Positions 1-8,902 of a DNA stretch of 64,000 nt are shown piece by piece. The notes below the pieces were generated by a model. The model worked only from the letters and a program-made list of their open reading frames with translations, was not told the origin of the DNA and did not search any database. Each line of letters starts with the position of its first letter. Positions within the stretch are counted from its first letter, which is position 1. The position numbers and the translations under genes are program-made. The DNA is from Ignavibacterium sp. (GTDB taxonomy: Bacteria; Bacteroidota; Ignavibacteria; Ignavibacteriales; Ignavibacteriaceae): the NCBI GenBank assembly GCA_032027145.1, contig JAVSMP010000001.1:1578903-1642902 (forward strand), read 5' to 3'.

Positions 1-744
1 AGAACTTATATCTCAAATCTGAATTACGAGGATAAGGAATATGTAGTTCTGTCAGTTAAAAGTCTTGAAAGTGAAAAACGCAGGGAGCTTTTAGAAAGGA
101 TTTTTTTTCATGATGTATTAAATACAGCTTCAATTATTTTTGGTATATCTGGTATGATCTCCGAGGCTGATATTAACAAAGATCTGGAAAGATATACTGT
201 AATACTTCAGAATATTTCTGAGCAGTTAATTCAGGAAATTCAGGCTCAAAGGGATTTAATCAATGCCGAAGCAGGCAATTTAATTATCTATCCTGCAGTA
301 GATACAGTAAAAGATATTCTTGAAAAAACTTATCAGCTTTATCAGGATAATATTCTTACCAAAGGAAAAGAATTTGTTTGTGAATATCCCGAGGATACAT
401 TAATAATTGAAACTGATCATCATTTTATAATCAGATCTTTGGGTAATCTTATAAAGAATGCTCTTGAGGCAATCAATCCGGGCGGTAAAGTTTCTTTAAC
501 TGCAAAAGATTACGGCGATAATGTCCGTTTTGTTGTTTCTAATGATGGGGTTATTCCAAAGCATATTCAGCTGCAGATATTTAACCGCTCATTTAGTACC
601 AAAGCAAAAAAGGGAAGAGGCATTGGTACTTACAGTGTAAAACTATTGATTGAAAATTATCTTAAGGGGAAAGTAAGTTTTATTTCAGATGAAGAAAATC
701 AGACTAAGTTTATAATCGAATTACCTAAAAAATTCTCTGAGTAA
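1..744 (+). CDS. Sensor histidine kinase, C-terminal part (5' end outside window)
   Basis: The frame is open from base 1, so the N-terminus lies upstream of the window. The visible 247 residues hold the end of a probable sensor segment, a phospho-acceptor H-box (FFHDVLNTA, around residue 38 of the visible part) and a HATPase_c domain. The N-box reads LGNLIKNALEAI and the ATP-lid/G2 region KGRGIGTYS. The family autophosphorylates on the His and passes phosphate to a response regulator. There is no receiver domain at the C-terminus and no regulator gene downstream; fumC follows after 176 bases. The first Met, at base 154, lies after the H-box, so it is not the true start. Signal and target are unknown. 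Confidence 0.88.
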   Translation, partial: RTYISNLNYEDKEYVVLSVKSLESEKRRELLERIFFHDVLNTASIIFGISGMISEADINKDLERYTVILQNISEQLIQEIQAQRDLINAEAGNLIIYPAVDTVKDILEKTYQLYQDNILTKGKEFVCEYPEDTLIIETDHHFIIRSLGNLIKNALEAINPGGKVSLTAKDYGDNVRFVVSNDGVIPKHIQLQIFNRSFSTKAKKGRGIGTYSVKLLIENYLKGKVSFISDEENQTKFIIELPKKFSE

Positions 745-920
745 GTATTTTCCTGCCGCAGCCTTCAAACCAATTTAATCTTGCTTCATTTATCATAAGT
801 AGTTGACTAAATTTCATCAAAATTATTTTAAGTCTGGATAAAGTATATCTAAAATAAAATAGTAGTATTTTTAAATCATTAGATAAATAATTTTTCCAAA
901 ATTTTATACTGGAGTTAATC

Positions 921-2312
921 ATGAGTTACCGGATTGAAAAAGATACAATGGGTGAAATTCAGGTACCTGCAGATAAATATTACGGCGCACAAACTGCAAG
1001 ATCGTTAATGAATTTCAAAATAGGCGGAGATAGATTTCCGCGTGAACTTATTCGTGCTTTAGGTATTCTCAAAAAAGCTGCTGCATTAACCAATAAAGAA
1101 CTCGGCACTCTTCCTTCAGACAAAGCTGATCTAATTGTAAAAGCTGCAGATGAAGTAATTGAAGGCAAACTTGATGAACATTTTCCTTTAGTTGTCTGGC
1201 AAACCGGCAGCGGTACACAAACCAATATGAATTCAAACGAGGTAATCTCAAATCGTGCAATAGAACTAGCAGGTGGTGAAATGGGGAGTAAAAAACCAAT
1301 TCATCCTAACGATGATGTCAATAAAGCTCAATCATCAAACGATACTTTTCCAACAGCAATGCACATCGCAGCAGTAGAGGAGATTCATAGAAGATTAATT
1401 CCGATGGTTACAAAACTTCGTGATGCACTTGCAGCTAAAGAAAAAGAATTTAAGGATATAATTAAAATCGGCAGAACTCATTTGATGGATGCTGTTCCAT
1501 TAACACTTGGTCAGGAATTCAGCGGATATGTTCAAATGTTATCAAATGGTCTGGATAGAATCAATGCCTCGCTGCCAAGATTATATGAATTAGCTTTAGG
1601 AGGTACTGCAGTTGGAACAGGGTTAAACACTCATCCTCAATTTGCAGTTAAATCCGCTGAACACATTGCAAAAATTACAGGTAAAAAATTTGTTACAGCT
1701 CCAAATAAGTTTGAAGCATTAGCAGCACACGATGCACTTGTTGAGTTTAGCGGAGTATTAAAAACTCTTGCTGCTTCTTTGATGAAAATAGCAAACGATA
1801 TAAGATTTCTTGGTTCAGGTCCGCGCTGTGGTTTAGGTGAACTTAATCTTCCTGAGAATGAACCCGGCAGTTCAATTATGCCCGGCAAAGTGAATCCAAC
1901 ACAAAGTGAAGCTTTAACAATGGTTTGTGCACAGGTGTTTGGAAATGATGTGGCTGTTAATTTCGGCGGTGCAACAGGACATTTTGAACTTAATGTTTTT
2001 AAGCCGGTAATAATTTTTAATGTCCTTAACTCAATAAGATTAATTTCTGATGCTTGTGAAAGTTTTACAGATCATTGTGTGGTTGGAATTGAAGCAAACA
2101 TTATCAACATTAAAAAACATCTTGAAAATTCTTTAATGCTTGTTACTGCATTAAATCCGCACATTGGTTATGATAATGCTGCTAAAGTTGCAAAGAAAGC
2201 TCATAAAGAAAATACAACATTAAAACAAGCTGCGATGGACCTTGGTTTACTTACTTCTGAGAAATTTGATGAAGTTGTGAGACCGGAAAAAATGGTTGGA
2301 CCTGGAAAGTAA
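921..2312 (+). CDS. fumC: Class II fumarate hydratase
   Basis: 463 residues, the usual length of the iron-independent, homotetrameric fumarase that interconverts fumarate and malate in the TCA cycle. The family signature [11 protein letters not shown] is intact, with the catalytic-loop serines at 317-318. The substrate-site segments [14 protein letters not shown] and [14 protein letters not shown] are also present. It starts at an ATG with a GGAG ribosome site 7-10 bases upstream. It seems to be a single-gene unit: the kinase in front is unrelated and a small cassette bounded by inverted repeats starts 6 bases after the stop. Aspartase and argininosuccinate lyase share the fold, but the overall sequence is fumarase-like. 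Confidence 0.97.
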   Translation: MSYRIEKDTMGEIQVPADKYYGAQTARSLMNFKIGGDRFPRELIRALGILKKAAALTNKELGTLPSDKADLIVKAADEVIEGKLDEHFPLVVWQTGSGTQTNMNSNEVISNRAIELAGGEMGSKKPIHPNDDVNKAQSSNDTFPTAMHIAAVEEIHRRLIPMVTKLRDALAAKEKEFKDIIKIGRTHLMDAVPLTLGQEFSGYVQMLSNGLDRINASLPRLYELALGGTAVGTGLNTHPQFAVKSAEHIAKITGKKFVTAPNKFEALAAHDALVEFSGVLKTLAASLMKIANDIRFLGSGPRCGLGELNLPENEPGSSIMPGKVNPTQSEALTMVCAQVFGNDVAVNFGGATGHFELNVFKPVIIFNVLNSIRLISDACESFTDHCVVGIEANIINIKKHLENSLMLVTALNPHIGYDNAAKVAKKAHKENTTLKQAAMDLGLLTSEKFDEVVRPEKMVGPGK

Positions 2313-2318
2313 GTTAAT

Positions 2319-2341
2319 CCTTACACAGAGTTCCACAGAGG
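2319..2341 (+). repeat. Left inverted repeat of the GxxExxY cassette
   Basis: Begins CCTTACAC and matches the reverse complement of 2743-2765 at 17 of 23 positions. It overlaps a run of four CACAGAG-like heptamers at 2324, 2334, 2345 and 2355, spaced 10-11 bases, which continues past the repeat to 2361. It starts 6 bases after the fumC stop. Confidence 0.7.
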
Positions 2342-2360
2342 AGTCACAGAGAAACACTGA

Positions 2361-2741
2361 GTTAAAATTAGAGATTCTGATCAATTAACTAGTCGAATTA
2401 TCGGATGTGCGATTGAAGTACATAAAAATCTTGGTCCTGGTTTGCTTGAATCAGTTTATGAAGAATGCTTGTGCCATGAATTAAGTGAAAATAATATTTT
2501 ATTTGAAAGACAAAAACCTGTTTCAATTAATTATAAATCTATAAAATTGGATGCTGGTTATAGGATTGATATTCTTGTTGAAAATTTAGTAATAGTAGAA
2601 TTAAAATCTATTGATGCACTGGCTCCGATTCATACTGCACAAGTTCTTACATATTTAAAGTTTTCTGAAAAGAAAATTGGTCTTCTGATTAATTTTAATG
2701 TAACACGACTTAAAGACGGAATAAAAAGATATGTATTATAA
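2361..2741 (+). CDS. GxxExxY family protein (PD-(D/E)XK nuclease-like), start uncertain
   Basis: The open frame begins after a TGA at 2358-2360 and encodes about 126 residues. The family motif G-L-L-E-S-V-Y lies at 2439-2459. A PD-(D/E)XK-type core follows: Asp in YRID, then E-x-K in VIVELKS, then the Gln of TAQVLTYL. The first usable conventional start, TTG at 2442, would cut off the motif's first Gly and the conserved [15 protein letters not shown] segment. Between 2361 and 2441 there is no ATG, GTG or TTG. Either a rare start (ATT at 2367) is used or the start has been lost. The role of the family is not settled; nuclease activity is inferred from the fold motif. Confidence 0.7.
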   Translation, partial: VKIRDSDQLTSRIIGCAIEVHKNLGPGLLESVYEECLCHELSENNILFERQKPVSINYKSIKLDAGYRIDILVENLVIVELKSIDALAPIHTAQVLTYLKFSEKKIGLLINFNVTRLKDGIKRYVL

Positions 2742-2742
2742 T

Positions 2743-2765
2743 TCTCTGTATTTCTCGGTGTAAGG
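2743..2765 (-). repeat. Right inverted repeat of the GxxExxY cassette
   Basis: Ends GTGTAAGG, the complement of the left repeat's first eight bases. Its AAGG lies 7 bases before the ATG at 2773, so the repeat end appears to serve as the Shine-Dalgarno of the downstream gene. Confidence 0.7.
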
Positions 2766-2772
2766 ATTTTTG

Positions 2773-3489
2773 ATGAAAAACTGGAACGGAATAATATCCT
2801 TACTTCTTGCCTGTATTGAGTTTTTGTTACTCTTTAATTTGCTGGTGTTTGTTAAAAAAAACAGAGTAAACGTAATAGCCTTAATTATGATTACTTTACT
2901 CGCTGCTTATCAGACAATGGAATTTTTAATGTGCCAGATTGAGTTACAAAATTCATTTTATCCATACTTTGCTTTCATAATTATTTCGTTTTTACCGCCA
3001 TTAAATCTGATACTTACTCTTTCACTTACTCATAATCCTGCTCTTACATTTAAAAGCTGGTTAATTTTTCTTCCGGCAATTTTATTTTCAATTTATTACT
3101 CGTTTGTAATTCCAGAATTTGAAGTAACAAGCTGCACTGTAATATACGCAGCTTATCATTATCCGCTTGGAGATCTTTTCGGATTCTTTTATTACCTGCC
3201 TATTCTTATCTCTATTATATTTTTAATTGTGTACATCAGAAAACATCAGGAAAAAAAGAAAAGAATAATCGGTAGGATTTTATTATCTGGAAATATTTTT
3301 ATCAGTCTGCCAGTGCTGCTGGGATTTACTTTAATGTATTTTAATAATTACTCAATAATATCTTCGATAGAAAGTATAATGTGCAAGTTTGCATTTGTTT
3401 ATGCACTTTGTCTTACAATTATATGCTTATATAACTCTCCATTTAATGAGGAACGAAACTATCTTAAACTTTTTTCCGGATTCAAATAA
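2773..3489 (+). CDS. Seven-helix integral membrane protein, unknown function
   Basis: 238 residues with about seven hydrophobic segments (roughly residues 5-27, 33-54, 62-85, 93-112, 128-150, 165-188 and 200-220), almost no soluble domain and a short C-terminal tail. The layout resembles the 7-TM input modules that precede some histidine kinases, but there is no kinase or other output domain here. I do not recognise the family. The ATG at 2773 is chosen over the TTG directly in front because AAGG lies at proper spacing, supplied by the end of the GxxExxY cassette repeat. It converges on the next gene with 43 bases between. Confidence 0.7.
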   Translation: MKNWNGIISLLLACIEFLLLFNLLVFVKKNRVNVIALIMITLLAAYQTMEFLMCQIELQNSFYPYFAFIIISFLPPLNLILTLSLTHNPALTFKSWLIFLPAILFSIYYSFVIPEFEVTSCTVIYAAYHYPLGDLFGFFYYLPILISIIFLIVYIRKHQEKKKRIIGRILLSGNIFISLPVLLGFTLMYFNNYSIISSIESIMCKFAFVYALCLTIICLYNSPFNEERNYLKLFSGFK

Positions 3490-3532
3490 CAGATATGTAA
3501 TAACAGATTATCTAGCTATTTTGCTTAAGAAA

Positions 3533-4075
3533 TCAGATTGTATAATGGGCAAGCAAGTGGATAGATGAATATTGCGGAAGTGTCTGAAAGAATGTTAATC
3601 CATACTCTGCTCCAACACTGATCTTAAATCCTTTCAGATCAAAATTCCTTAAATCATATCCCACTGAAATTGAAAGTACGATCCCATAATCCCAAACATC
3701 AGTATCGCTAAATGTGCGGTCATTAAGAGCTAAGAATCCTACACCTTCTTCAAGAAAAATTTTACTATCAAAATATTGAGTTGTAACTCCCTTTAATGAC
3801 ATTCCCAATAAATATGGATTATAAGGCTGCTTGGTATTTGGTAACAGTGCATTAAAATCTTTAACAAAAACAAAGCTTAATCTCGGAAAGACTTCCTGAA
3901 AAATCGGGAAATCTGCCTCTGCAAAAAGACTGGCTGTAAATCCGCCCACAGAAGTAGAGTTGCCTTTAAATGAACCGCCGCCAATAAAACCACCGACACT
4001 GAAATCAGTCTGAGAAAACGCGGTATATGAAAATATTATTATTGCTGACAAAAAGATTTTTAGTTTCAAGAACAT
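3533..4075 (-). CDS. Predicted outer-membrane beta-barrel protein
   Basis: 180 residues beginning MFLKLKIFLSAIIIFSYTAFSQ, a signal peptide with probable cleavage after Ser-Gln or just before it. Alternating Gly/aromatic strands follow (SVGGFIGGGSFKG and others), as in small porin-like proteins. The frame extends upstream to 4156, but that would overlap the divergent nuclease gene and put 27 residues before the signal peptide. The start at 4075 also has AAGGA directly upstream. It is divergent from the thermonuclease gene across 60 bases. No function is assigned. Confidence 0.75.
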   Translation of the reverse strand: MFLKLKIFLSAIIIFSYTAFSQTDFSVGGFIGGGSFKGNSTSVGGFTASLFAEADFPIFQEVFPRLSFVFVKDFNALLPNTKQPYNPYLLGMSLKGVTTQYFDSKIFLEEGVGFLALNDRTFSDTDVWDYGIVLSISVGYDLRNFDLKGFKISVGAEYGLTFFQTLPQYSSIHLLAHYTI

Positions 4076-4135
4076 TCCTTTAATTTTTAATAGCTCTAAA
4101 ATAGTTTCATATAACAGAAAACAAAAGGAAGAAAA

Positions 4136-4492
4136 ATGGAAAAAGTTCTCTATCATTATAAAGCTATTGTAGTTGACGTTTATGATGGCGATACCTGCAC
4201 TGTTGATATTGATTTGGGTTTACATACCTGGATTAAAAAAGAAAAAATAAGACTAAGCAGAATAAACGCACCGGAAATAAAGGGTAAAGAAAGAAATGAC
4301 GGATTAAAAAGCCGTGACTTTTTAAGAAGCATTATTTCAGGAAGGGAAGTGTTTATTCAAACTATAAAAGATAGAAAAGAAAAGTTCGGCAGATACCTTG
4401 CAGAAATCTGGTTTGAGGATAACAAAGGAAAGTTCATTAACATAAATGATAAAATGGTGAAAGAGGGCTTTGCCGTCTATAAAAATTATTAA
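4136..4492 (+). CDS. Thermonuclease (SNase) family protein
   Basis: 118 residues covering one staphylococcal-nuclease OB-fold domain. Active-site motifs are visible: VYDGDTCTVDIDL (Ca-binding Asp), IRLSRINAPEIKG (first Arg) and KFGRYLAEIWF (second Arg). The family hydrolyses phosphodiester bonds in DNA or RNA with Ca2+. There is no signal peptide, so a cytoplasmic or non-classically exported location is implied, unlike most secreted SNases. It is followed 10 bases later by gldC, probably in the same transcript. Confidence 0.85.
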   Translation: MEKVLYHYKAIVVDVYDGDTCTVDIDLGLHTWIKKEKIRLSRINAPEIKGKERNDGLKSRDFLRSIISGREVFIQTIKDRKEKFGRYLAEIWFEDNKGKFININDKMVKEGFAVYKNY

Positions 4493-4502
4493 GGAAAAAA
4501 TT

Positions 4503-4841
4503 ATGACAAGAAAATCAGAAATAAAATTTGTTGTTGAAATTGATGAAAAAAAGATGCCCGAAAAAATTATGTGGCAGGCTGATGATGCCGAGTTTGAAGG
4601 AATGAAGGAAGCAAAAACAATGATGCTTTCTTTGTGGGATAAGCAGGATAATCTTACACTTGGAATTGATCTGTGGACAAAAGATATGCTGGTTGATGAT
4701 ATGAATATGCATTTTTATCAGATGATACTTAAACTTGGCGATACATACAGAAAATCTACAAGCAATAATGATACTGCCAAAATGTTTGATGATTTTGCCA
4801 GTAACTTTGCAGCTAAGATTAAGCTGTTTGAAAAGAAATAG
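4503..4841 (+). CDS. gldC: GldC-like protein (gliding motility-associated)
   Basis: 112 residues matching the Bacteroidota GldC pattern: N-terminal SEIKFVVEIDEKKMPEKI, then WQADD, LSLWDKQDNLTLGIDLWTKDM and a C-terminal helical FDDFASNFAAKIKLF. GldC is a small cytoplasmic protein that helps but is not essential for gliding in Flavobacterium. The ATG at 4503 follows an AAGGA site; an upstream in-frame TTG inside the nuclease gene is not needed. No other gld or type IX secretion gene is in this window, so a link to gliding is by family only. Confidence 0.82.
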   Translation: MTRKSEIKFVVEIDEKKMPEKIMWQADDAEFEGMKEAKTMMLSLWDKQDNLTLGIDLWTKDMLVDDMNMHFYQMILKLGDTYRKSTSNNDTAKMFDDFASNFAAKIKLFEKK

Positions 4842-4999
4842 GTCTTAAAAAATCTGAGTTTACAGGAAGAGAAATTTCAAATTCAGTTCTTAAGAAAAAT
4901 TTATTGTTTGTTGAACTGATTGTTACTGACCATTTGGTTTAAGAGAGATAAAAAATCTGTTTGAAATTTTTATGCAGTGATTATTTGGTTAAAATAAAA

Positions 5000-5026
5000 A
5001 ACCCAATTTATTCAGCAAATTGGGTT
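5000..5026 (-). terminator. Rho-independent terminator of the TonB receptor gene
   Basis: A perfect 10-bp stem (5000-5009 with 5017-5026) has a 7-base loop. Read on the minus strand it follows the receptor stop at 5044 and leads into a T-rich run (complement of 4991-5000). Confidence 0.85.
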
Positions 5027-5043
5027 TGATAAAAAATCGAAAA

Positions 5044-7512
5044 TTAAAATTCATTCATCGAGTCATCCTCAATGTTTCGTTTCTCTCTGTCCCTCTCTTT
5101 ATTTCCGTTACCCGGATTTAAGCGGTAGCTTACACCAAGATATGCGACCCGTGATTCCATTTTTCTGTAGCTTGATGTAAAGAAGTTATTCCCGAAAGTT
5201 TCAGAATCCATTTTACGCGTATTAAAAATATCGCTAACTCTGAATGTAACAGAAAGTTGCCCGTCTAGAAAATCTTTCTTTACTGCGAAGTCGGCTGAAA
5301 ATAGTTCTTTAATTTTTCGCTGAGCTGTAAGAATAGGTGAATTATAATTTGCATTTATCTGAAAATTAAAATCCTTTGACAACATAAAAGTAGTATTAAG
5401 TTTACTTATCCAGCTGTTATCATTGGTAGAAATATCCATTCCATCAAACTTAGTATTAAAATATGAAAAGCTTCCGTTAATCCTTAACCAGTCAACCAAT
5501 GGAAGAGAAGTTGTTAATTCAATACCATAAGAACTGCTCTTTGCCAGGTTTCGCCAGGTTGTTTCTGTAACGCCATCATCCCGCAGTGTTGTAAAGCTTG
5601 TAATAACATCATTGGTATATTTGTAAAAGAAGGATGATGTTAAAGCGATCTTGCCGAAGAATTTTGAATAACCGAGATCAAATGAATTAACATATTCGGG
5701 ATTAAGCTCTGGATTACCATATTGAATATTTAAAGAATCTGATCTATCAACATAAGGATTAAGCATATTATTCCAGGGTCTCTGAACTCTTCTGCTGTAA
5801 CTTAGTTGAACTTCCATATCATAAGGTAAGCCCTGAACAAAATGAATAGTTGGATACAAAGCAAAATAGTTTTTATTAAACTTTATAGAAGTAGTCAATT
5901 CACTTCCGTCAATATTAGCCTGCTCGGCTCTAAGTCCTAGCTGATACTGAAATTTATCAATGTTGTTTGAGTAGATCCCATAAGCAGCATAAACTTGTTC
6001 ATTGTAATTAAAATTAGTTTCTCGTAAAGGATTGTTTATCCAATTTCCTGAAGATGAATTGAAATCAAGGTAATTGTTTTTGGAATTAAGATCCTGCAGA
6101 TTGATTTTAAATCCGGTCTCAATTCTGCCAAAGCCTTCGATCGGATTTGTATAATTCGATTGAATTGTCCAGCGTACATTTGAATTACTTGAAATACCTT
6201 GTTGAAGATTTTCATTTAATGGATCAAGATTCAGATCAAAATTCTTTTGAGTAATATTTTCCTCACGGCTCATTCTATTTTTACCCAGAATTACATCAGC
6301 AGTTAACTCAGCACCTTTTTGTTCAAATGTTCTTCTGTAACTGAATGAATAACTGTTTCCGTTCATATCCCTGTCAGAATCACTGTATCTTTCGAAATAA
6401 CTATTCAATTGATTTAAGTGATTTAAATTTGAATTCGAGTTTCTATTATCACCGCCAAAACCAAAATCCCTGAACCTGTAAGTAAAAGTAAAAGTGCTAA
6501 AATCATCGTAGAGATAATCAAAGCCAGCAGAAACATTATGTGAACCGAATTTGAACATTCCATTACTTAATGTGCTCAGATAAGACAAACTATTATTGAT
6601 ATTACTTGTTCTTAGGGAATTTCCTTCATTTCTGCTGCGCGATAGTCTGTTATCATACGAGCCGAAAAAATTGAAGTAAGGTGTTCTGTAATTAAGATTG
6701 ATGGATGAATTATATTTATCCTTTGTTCCAACATTAACACTAATATTTCCATTTAATCCGCCGTCAATTCTTTTTTTGAGGATAATATTTAAAATGCCCG
6801 AAGTTCCATCGGGTTCATATCTTGCAGAAGGATTTGTTACAAGCTCAATTGATTCAATCTGAGTTGCCGGTATGCTGTTTAAAATATCACTGTTGCTTGC
6901 TCCGACAAGAGTGCTTGGTTTCCCGTCAATTAGAATAGTAATGTTCTGATTTCCCCGGTAACTTACATTTCCATCAAGGTCAACTGTTACAGATGGAATG
7001 TTACCCACTACATCAACAGCAGAACCGCCCGTACTGGTTAAATCCTTATCAACATTTATTACTTTTTTATCCAGGTTATTAATTACCATTTCTTTTTGAC
7101 CGGTTACCAAAACATTTCCAAGCACTATTGATTGTTCATCAATGGTAATTGTTCCAAGATCAACTTCTGCTGTCCTTGGATTAATTCCTATACTGTCAAT
7201 AAACCTTGCTGCGTAACCTATATATGAAACCTTGATATAGTATTGACCAAAAGGCAGGTTTTCTAATTTAAATTTTCCATCTTTATCAGTTATAGTTCCA
7301 TTTACCATTGATGAATCCTTAACACTGAATAATACAACATTGCCATATTCAATAATCTGGTTTGTTTGAGCATCAATTAGTTTTCCGGTAATCTTGCCGT
7401 TTGATACCGCGCCCGGAAAATTTCTTCCTGTTTGATTTTGCGAGAGTGTGATAGAACTAAATATAATAGATATAACAACTGCTGCTTTAATAAAATTCAT
7501 ATACGATTTAAC
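5044..7512 (-). CDS. TonB-dependent outer-membrane receptor with CarboxypepD_reg-like N-domain
   Basis: About 822 residues from the Met at 7512; alternatives are Met at 7500 and TTG at 7551. A signal peptide (MNFIKAAVVISIIFSSITLSQ) is followed by a carboxypeptidase-regulatory-like beta-sandwich (GKITGKLIDAQ to YIGYAARFI). Next comes a plug domain (GGSAVDVVGNIPSVTVD, then ITILIDGKPSTLVG and the SIELVTNPSARYEPDG segment), then a long beta-barrel of the OMP_b-brl_3 type. Such receptors import ligands or act as barrel platforms with TonB/ExbBD energy. No SusD-like partner or substrate-specific enzyme lies beside it, so the ligand is unknown. It is a single-gene unit with its own terminator. Confidence 0.9.
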   Translation of the reverse strand, partial: VKSYMNFIKAAVVISIIFSSITLSQNQTGRNFPGAVSNGKITGKLIDAQTNQIIEYGNVVLFSVKDSSMVNGTITDKDGKFKLENLPFGQYYIKVSYIGYAARFIDSIGINPRTAEVDLGTITIDEQSIVLGNVLVTGQKEMVINNLDKKVINVDKDLTSTGGSAVDVVGNIPSVTVDLDGNVSYRGNQNITILIDGKPSTLVGASNSDILNSIPATQIESIELVTNPSARYEPDGTSGILNIILKKRIDGGLNGNISVNVGTKDKYNSSINLNYRTPYFNFFGSYDNRLSRSRNEGNSLRTSNINNSLSYLSTLSNGMFKFGSHNVSAGFDYLYDDFSTFTFTYRFRDFGFGGDNRNSNSNLNHLNQLNSYFERYSDSDRDMNGNSYSFSYRRTFEQKGAELTADVILGKNRMSREENITQKNFDLNLDPLNENLQQGISSNSNVRWTIQSNYTNPIEGFGRIETGFKINLQDLNSKNNYLDFNSSSGNWINNPLRETNFNYNEQVYAAYGIYSNNIDKFQYQLGLRAEQANIDGSELTTSIKFNKNYFALYPTIHFVQGLPYDMEVQLSYSRRVQRPWNNMLNPYVDRSDSLNIQYGNPELNPEYVNSFDLGYSKFFGKIALTSSFFYKYTNDVITSFTTLRDDGVTETTWRNLAKSSSYGIELTTSLPLVDWLRINGSFSYFNTKFDGMDISTNDNSWISKLNTTFMLSKDFNFQINANYNSPILTAQRKIKELFSADFAVKKDFLDGQLSVTFRVSDIFNTRKMDSETFGNNFFTSSYRKMESRVAYLGVSYRLNPGNGNKERDREKRNIEDDSMNEF

Positions 7513-7635
7513 CATTTCTAAATTTTTAATTACCATTTCAAAATTAGACAAAAAAATCCAATATAAGGTTTAACAACAATCACAGTTAAACACTTCTAAA
7601 AAGAGATATAATACAGAAGCATTTGTTTAAAGAAG

Positions 7636-8901
7636 TTAACTAGCTCTTAACCATCTGAATACCTCAGACCATTTTGGCTTTTTACCTGTAAGTAAGATTC
7701 CGATTCTATATATCTTTCCGGCAAGTTTGAATATTCCTAATAAAACCAAGACATTTATTACTATAGAAAGTATTATCTGCCAAACCGGTACTTCTACCAA
7801 AATCATTCTTGCTGGCATTACTATCAGCGAAGAAAAAGGAAACAGTGATGCAACTACTGCAAACAGAGTTTGTGAGTTTGATTCCATACTTAGTGCAATA
7901 AAAAATGGAATCATTATCAGCATCATTAAAGGCCAGATACCCGATTGTGCATCTTGTGGATTGTCAAAGATTGCCCCTACTGTAGCATATAATGCTACAT
8001 AGGTTATTAATGCAAGTCCATAGTTAAACAGAAAGTATAGAATATATTCTATACTCATCTGCGGCATAAATTCCGGTGGAATCAGAAACCAGCTTGTAGT
8101 GATTAGTAAAAGAACCGGGCTCAGCCAAATAGCCATTTGGATTAATTCAATTATTACAGTACCTAATATTTTTCCGGCTAATAATTCTGTGCTGCTTGCC
8201 GATGAGAGGAGTACTTCTACAATCTTGTTGTTTTTTTCTTCTACTACTGCATTCATAGTCATTGAGCCTGAGAACAACAAAGCCATATAAAGTAAAAACG
8301 AAAAAAGCACCATTGCAATCCTGTTACCGTAACCTTCCTGAGCAATTTTTTCATCAGAAGTAATTCTGAATCCGCTGATATCCACATCTTTTCTTGCAAA
8401 TTTTATTTCGTCTTCAGTTAACTGTTTGCTGGCAAAATAGATTTCGATCAAAGCTTTATTTATAGAGGGTTTTATCTTGTAAAATAAGGCAGAGTTATTC
8501 GGATTATAAGAATAATAGCTAACCTCTTTTGATTGAAGAGCAGAAGAGGGAATAAAAACCAATCCTGTAATGCGCTGATTCAGTAAATTAGATTTATGTT
8601 CTTTGAGCTTTTCTTCAAACTGGCTTAACTCAACTTTTTCAGTAAATGATGTCAGATCACCGGATTTGAAAGCATCGGTATTAAAAAGTTCGTTCTGAAC
8701 TTTGTTTAGTATTTCACCTGAATCTGAAACTATTATCAAATCTGATTTTTGTTCTCCTGCCATTGACTGAATAAAATACTGAATTGAAAAAACCAATATC
8801 ATAAACAAGGGTACAAGCAGAGTCATTATTATAAAAGACTTACTGAAAAGTTTTGTCTTTAATTCACGTTTTATTATTGCAAGTGTTCTTCTATTGAACA
8901 T
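7636..8901 (-). CDS. ABC-2 type transporter permease (NatB-like)
   Basis: 421 residues. One TM segment near the N-terminus (IIMTLLVPLFMILVFSIQY) is followed by a large extracytoplasmic domain (about residues 45-220). A C-terminal cluster of five to six TM helices contains the family's NAVVEEKNNKIVEVLLSS segment. This matches the ABC-2 family that includes the Na+ exporter NatB. The Met at 8901 is chosen: it follows AAGGAA and sits one base beyond the ATPase stop. The frame extends 18 residues further upstream without support. Substrate is unknown; Na+/drug export is family inference. Confidence 0.88.
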   Translation of the reverse strand: MFNRRTLAIIKRELKTKLFSKSFIIMTLLVPLFMILVFSIQYFIQSMAGEQKSDLIIVSDSGEILNKVQNELFNTDAFKSGDLTSFTEKVELSQFEEKLKEHKSNLLNQRITGLVFIPSSALQSKEVSYYSYNPNNSALFYKIKPSINKALIEIYFASKQLTEDEIKFARKDVDISGFRITSDEKIAQEGYGNRIAMVLFSFLLYMALLFSGSMTMNAVVEEKNNKIVEVLLSSASSTELLAGKILGTVIIELIQMAIWLSPVLLLITTSWFLIPPEFMPQMSIEYILYFLFNYGLALITYVALYATVGAIFDNPQDAQSGIWPLMMLIMIPFFIALSMESNSQTLFAVVASLFPFSSLIVMPARMILVEVPVWQIILSIVINVLVLLGIFKLAGKIYRIGILLTGKKPKWSEVFRWLRAS

Positions 8902-8902
8902 C

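Larger units (their letters stand above)
2319..2765 (+). mobile_element. Candidate GxxExxY cassette bounded by imperfect inverted repeats
   Basis: A 447-base unit made of a left repeat, a GxxExxY gene and a right repeat, placed exactly between the fumC stop and the start of the next gene. No transposase is encoded and I see no clear target-site duplication, so autonomous mobility is not supported. The repeat-gene-repeat layout and tight fit suggest an insertion or a structured repeat that travels with this gene family. That reading is inference. Confidence 0.4.

Noticed and set aside
803-831. TTGACT before fumC as a promoter
   Set aside because: At 17 bases the -10 position reads TTTTAA; the nearest TATTTT has a 15-base spacer. 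Not good enough to call.
725-922. 65-residue minus-strand ORF between the kinase and fumC
   Set aside because: AT-rich intergenic DNA, no ribosome site, and no protein-like composition; the region is needed for fumC expression.
2319-2361. CACAGAG heptamers as a CRISPR-like or tandem repeat array
   Set aside because: Units are only 7 bases with 3-4-base gaps, four copies, no spacers and no cas genes nearby.
2442-2741. Conventional TTG start of the GxxExxY gene
   Set aside because: It would remove the first Gly of the family motif and the conserved segment before it; the frame clearly continues upstream.
3533-4156. Longer start at 4156 for the small outer-membrane protein
   Set aside because: It overlaps the divergent thermonuclease gene and puts 27 residues in front of an obvious signal peptide.
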